From Streptomyces sp. MMG1533 (GTDB lineage: Bacteria > Actinomycetota > Actinomycetes > Streptomycetales > Streptomycetaceae), in the NCBI RefSeq assembly GCF_001279775.1, contig NZ_LGDG01000122.1, forward strand, positions 248,001-312,000: a stretch of DNA of 64,000 nucleotides, in the 5' to 3' direction. The translations under genes were made by a program, and so were the position numbers. The notes under the pieces are model-generated. The model did no database searches. It saw only the letters and a list, made by a program, of their open reading frames with translations, and was not told where the DNA came from. Shown piece after piece: positions 61,339-64,000 of the stretch (position 1 is the first letter of the stretch; each line of letters begins with the position of its first letter).

Positions 61339-62234
61339 CGTGGACCCGCACCGCCGGGCGTCGCGTTGATGATGTCGGCCCCCAGTTCGTGCAGGGCGTA
61401 CGCCAGGGCGTCGGCCAGGCTCGCCCGGGTGATCACCGTGCCCAGGTCCAGGCCCAGGTGGACGATGGTCTGTGCGATCGCCGGGCGGATGCCGGAGACG
61501 ACGCACTCCGCGCCCATCAGCCGGGCGGCCGCGACCGTCTTCATCAGGTGCTGGGCGACCAGGGAGTCGACCGTCGGCACACCGGTGATGTCGAGGATCG
61601 CGAACCGGGCGTGCTGGTCGACGACGGCCTCCAGCAGCGTCTCCATCACGACCTGGCTGCGGGCACTGTCGAGCGTCCCGATCAGCGGGACGGCCACGAT
61701 GCCGTCCCAGAGCTTGATGACCGGCGTGGCCACTTCCATCAACTGCAGCCGCTGCCGCTCGATCAGGGCCTGACCCTCGCTCAGCGCGGTCTCCACCACG
61801 ACCAGCCGCAGCGTGCCCATCAGCACGGTCAGCGCCGTCGTACAGTCCCGGACCAGCTCGGTCGGCTCTTCGGGGAGGTCGGCGACCAGGAGGTTCTCGA
61901 CGGGCGGGCGCAGCGCGTCCACGTCGTTCGACACCTGCGCGGTGGTGAAGCCCGCCCGGGAGCGGGCAGCGCCCATCCGCGACAACTGCTCGCGCACCAG
62001 GGTGAATCCGGCGGCGTCGGGATCGTGTACCTGATCCGTGTCGGCGACCTGGGCCAGCGCGTCGACGACGGTCTTGCCCGCTTCCACCGCCTCGTCCCGC
62101 GAGACGGTGAACACCGTACGGAACAGCGGCTCGTCGGCCCATCGCTGGGCGATCTGCTCGGCGCGGCGGCGCAGGAAGTCCCCGACCTCCTGTGCCGGTG
62201 ATCCGTGCTGGCCTACCGTTGCGTGCTCCGGCAC
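61335..62234 (-). CDS. rsbR: RsbR stressosome sensor (RsbRD N-terminus plus STAS)
   Basis: A 299-residue protein. The N-terminal ~160 residues are the helical RsbRD-type sensor with no haem or flavin motif I can see. The C-terminal STAS domain has VATPVIKLWDGI (Thr170, equivalent to the first RsbR phosphosite) and DITGVPTVDSLVAQHL, where Ser224 replaces the usual second Thr. GAGGAG lies 9 nt before the GTG at 62234. It leads the leftward stressosome operon. Confidence 0.9.
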   Translation of the reverse strand: MPEHATVGQHGSPAQEVGDFLRRRAEQIAQRWADEPLFRTVFTVSRDEAVEAGKTVVDALAQVADTDQVHDPDAAGFTLVREQLSRMGAARSRAGFTTAQVSNDVDALRPPVENLLVADLPEEPTELVRDCTTALTVLMGTLRLVVVETALSEGQALIERQRLQLMEVATPVIKLWDGIVAVPLIGTLDSARSQVVMETLLEAVVDQHARFAILDITGVPTVDSLVAQHLMKTVAAARLMGAECVVSGIRPAIAQTIVHLGLDLGTVITRASLADALAYALHELGADIINATPGGAGPR

Positions 62235-62421
62235 CTGTACTACTCCTCAGCGTCTTCTTCGGGGTTTCGTCGCACCGAACCCGATGGAGGCAACGAGACG
62301 GCGATGTGACCCTGCCGGGCGACCACTGTAACCATGGCCCCACCTCGTGAGACACGGCCTTCCGGACAGACGATCACGTGGTGCGAGAAGCCCGTTGACG
62401 GCCCGTGGACCGCCCGCCGGA

Positions 62422-62823
62422 TCAGGTCTGCTGCCCGTCCTGCTCGACCTGCTCCTCCTCGGGCGCGTCGACGCGGGCGAGCGCCTCGTCGAGGCTCTCG
62501 GACACCGGGACCGTGATGCTCACGCCCGTCAGGTCCAGGATCCGCCGGACCGCCGGCGTGGGGGAGATGATGTGCACGCTGCCCGGTATGCCGCGGGCCT
62601 CCTGGTAGACCCTCAGGATGATGTTCATGCCGGACGAGTCCATGAACGGCACGGACGACAGGTCGAGCAGGAAGTGCCGGCGGCCGTGGTGGAGCTGGTT
62701 GGCCAGGTGATGCTGGAACTCCGTTGCGGTGTCTACGTCCAAGTAGCCCTCGACCGAGATCAGAGCGACGTCCTCCCGGGGCAGGGTGACCTCGACGGAC
62801 AAGGGGTTCTGGGCAATGGACAC
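62422..62823 (-). CDS. BldG-like STAS anti-anti-sigma factor
   Basis: A 133-residue STAS protein with the DSSGM phosphorylation motif (Ser63) of SpoIIAA/BldG/RsbV. Unphosphorylated, it captures the anti-sigma kinase. The GTG at 62823 has GGAGG 5-6 nt upstream; a GTG 12 bp earlier is less well placed. An acidic C-terminus (APEEEQVEQDGQQ) is notable. A GCAT-N15-GGGTAA promoter-like element lies just upstream. Confidence 0.88.
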   Translation of the reverse strand: MSIAQNPLSVEVTLPREDVALISVEGYLDVDTATEFQHHLANQLHHGRRHFLLDLSSVPFMDSSGMNIILRVYQEARGIPGSVHIISPTPAVRRILDLTGVSITVPVSESLDEALARVDAPEEEQVEQDGQQT

Positions 62824-62856
62824 GAGTACCTCCACAAGTCTTACGGCCAGGGCTGG

Positions 62857-62881
62857 TTACCCCTGTGGGCGACATCGATGC
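62857..62881 (-). promoter_or_regulatory. Possible SigB-type promoter of the STAS gene
   Basis: On the minus strand GCAT (62881-62878), 15 bp and GGGTAA (62862-62857) fit GNNT-N14-16-GGGTAC/T except at the last base. It ends 34 bp before the GTG at 62823. Confidence 0.35.
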
Positions 62882-63060
62882 ACACCGAATCCGACGGTGC
62901 TCCGTGATCAAGATCTCATCGGTCCGGGGGGTGCTGAGCGGTTCCGTTCCCCGCCCGGCACCACGTCCCGCAGCTGCCGAATCCCATCCTGTGCGCCTTT
63001 CCGCCGCCGGTCGTCATCTGTCACCGCGCCCCGCGTTTACCCCTGAATGAACCAGGTATG

Positions 63061-64000
63061 TCAGCCGACCCGGATGCCCACGAGGCACGTGTCGTCGTCC
63101 GTGTCCGATCTGCTGTACGTCAGCAGGCGGTCCAACTGCCGGTCGAGTGTCCGGGGAGGCGTACGGGCGGTGGTCAGCAGGTGCTTCAGCGACTCCTCCA
63201 CGGAACGGTCCCGGCGCTCGATCAGACCGTCGGTGTACATCAACAGGGTGTCCCCGGCCGCCAGTTGGACCTCGGCCTCCTCGTAGAGCGCCTCGGGCAC
63301 GGCCCCGAGCAGCATGCCCTTGACCAGGGGCAGCGGCGTGGCCTCCGCGTCGCGCACGAGCACGGGCGGGAGATGGCCGCCTCGCGCCCAGCGGAGTGTG
63401 TGCCGGGCGGGGTCGTACAGTCCGCAGACCGCCGTGGCGGTGACGGCGCCGGTGAGGTGGTGCGCCACGATGTTCAGCCATGACAGCAGTTGGCCCGGCC
63501 CGGCGCCGGTGACGGCCAGTCCGCGCAGCGCGTTGCGCAGCACGACCATGCTGGTGGCCGCCTCCATCCCGTGCCCCGCCACGTCGCCGACGCACAGCAG
63601 CACCTTCCCGGTCGGTAGCACGACGGCGTCGTACCAGTCGCCGCCCACGAGTTGCTCGGTCTCGGCGGGCCGGTAGCGGACGGCCACCTGGAGATCGGGG
63701 ACCTGGAGCGGCGCCTGCGTCGGCGGCATGATGGCGTGCTGCAACTGCAGGGTGAGCCGGTTGCGTTCGGTCGCCTGCTGCTCGGTGTGCGCGAGCTGGT
63801 CGCGGGTGGCCGCGAGGGCGACCTCGGTCCAGTGCTGGGCCGAGATGTCCTGGTAGGCCCCGCGCACGGCGAACAGCCGGCCGTCCGTGTCGAGCACCGG
63901 TTCGGCCACGACCCGGATGTGCCGGGTCACCCCGTCGGGCCGCTGCAGCCGGAACGCCGTCGACGCGGGACGCCGCTGGTGCAGCAGCGTGCGCAGGAAC
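63061..64000 (-). CDS. PAS-SpoIIE (PP2C) phosphatase, 5' end outside the window
   Basis: The C-terminal 312 residues of a longer protein. The visible part begins in a PAS domain (FRLQRPDG, then TDGRLFAVRGAYQDIS), runs through a short coil and ends with a PP2C domain: GGDWYDAVVL, VGDVAGHGMEA, MYTDGLIERR, DDDTCLVGI. It probably dephosphorylates an STAS protein such as the adjacent BldG-like one. The reading frame stays open to the window edge. Confidence 0.88.
   Translation of the reverse strand, partial: FLRTLLHQRRPASTAFRLQRPDGVTRHIRVVAEPVLDTDGRLFAVRGAYQDISAQHWTEVALAATRDQLAHTEQQATERNRLTLQLQHAIMPPTQAPLQVPDLQVAVRYRPAETEQLVGGDWYDAVVLPTGKVLLCVGDVAGHGMEAATSMVVLRNALRGLAVTGAGPGQLLSWLNIVAHHLTGAVTATAVCGLYDPARHTLRWARGGHLPPVLVRDAEATPLPLVKGMLLGAVPEALYEEAEVQLAAGDTLLMYTDGLIERRDRSVEESLKHLLTTARTPPRTLDRQLDRLLTYSRSDTDDDTCLVGIRVG

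Overview
The window is very GC-rich, uses Streptomyces-style GTG/TTG starts and GGAGG ribosome sites, and carries families typical of that genus: SsgA-like, WhiB, BldG-like STAS, an RsbR-S-T set, DUF5133, DUF1206 and LAL regulators. It reads as chromosomal DNA of a Streptomyces or close relative. I see no tRNA, rRNA, insertion sequence, prophage or CRISPR array. Genes are dense, in short operons, and gaps are rarely above 250 bp.

Left part (1-15.1 kb): small membrane and unknown proteins, an SsgA-like cell-division protein, an F420-type oxidoreductase, a serine hydrolase, a membrane-anchored protein with a degenerate kinase domain, a PLP dehydratase, a TPR-protein/polyprenyl synthase pair, an AIM24 protein, a TerD-CAP-CAP fusion and a D-Ala-D-Ala carboxypeptidase-like enzyme. 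From 15.1 to 21.8 kb lies a glycan-degradation operon: a ROK repressor with an apparently leaderless start, a GH27 alpha-galactosidase, a GH95 enzyme and an SGNH lipoprotein esterase, facing a large LAL/LuxR regulator.

Middle part (24.8-48 kb): a tightly overlapped three-gene operon joins a response regulator/thioredoxin-reductase-like fusion, a cyclic-nucleotide-domain histidine kinase and a UBP zinc-finger protein. This is the least explained signalling unit here. It is followed by a universal stress protein, a DUF4032 kinase-like protein, an MBL hydrolase, a membrane acyltransferase, AlkB, a TetR/flavoprotein pair with twin operators, an M1 peptidase, an L,D-transpeptidase, an OmpR-type two-component system, a WhiB protein, a saccharopine-dehydrogenase-like protein preceded by six 11-bp repeats, a LysG/LysE-type regulator-exporter pair with a palindromic operator, an MFS pump and a lone cNMP-binding protein.

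Right part (48-64 kb): stress and sigma-factor signalling. It has a PLP decarboxylase, an RsbW-like ATPase, a SigB/SigF-type sigma factor, a FUSC transporter, an NDH-2-like dehydrogenase and then a leftward stressosome operon (RsbR, RsbS, RsbT, an RsbT-RsbX fusion and a GAF-SpoIIE phosphatase), followed by a BldG-like STAS protein and a truncated PAS-SpoIIE phosphatase. Together these form a partner-switching network that could feed the sigma factor about 6-10 kb away; that link is inferred from gene content only.
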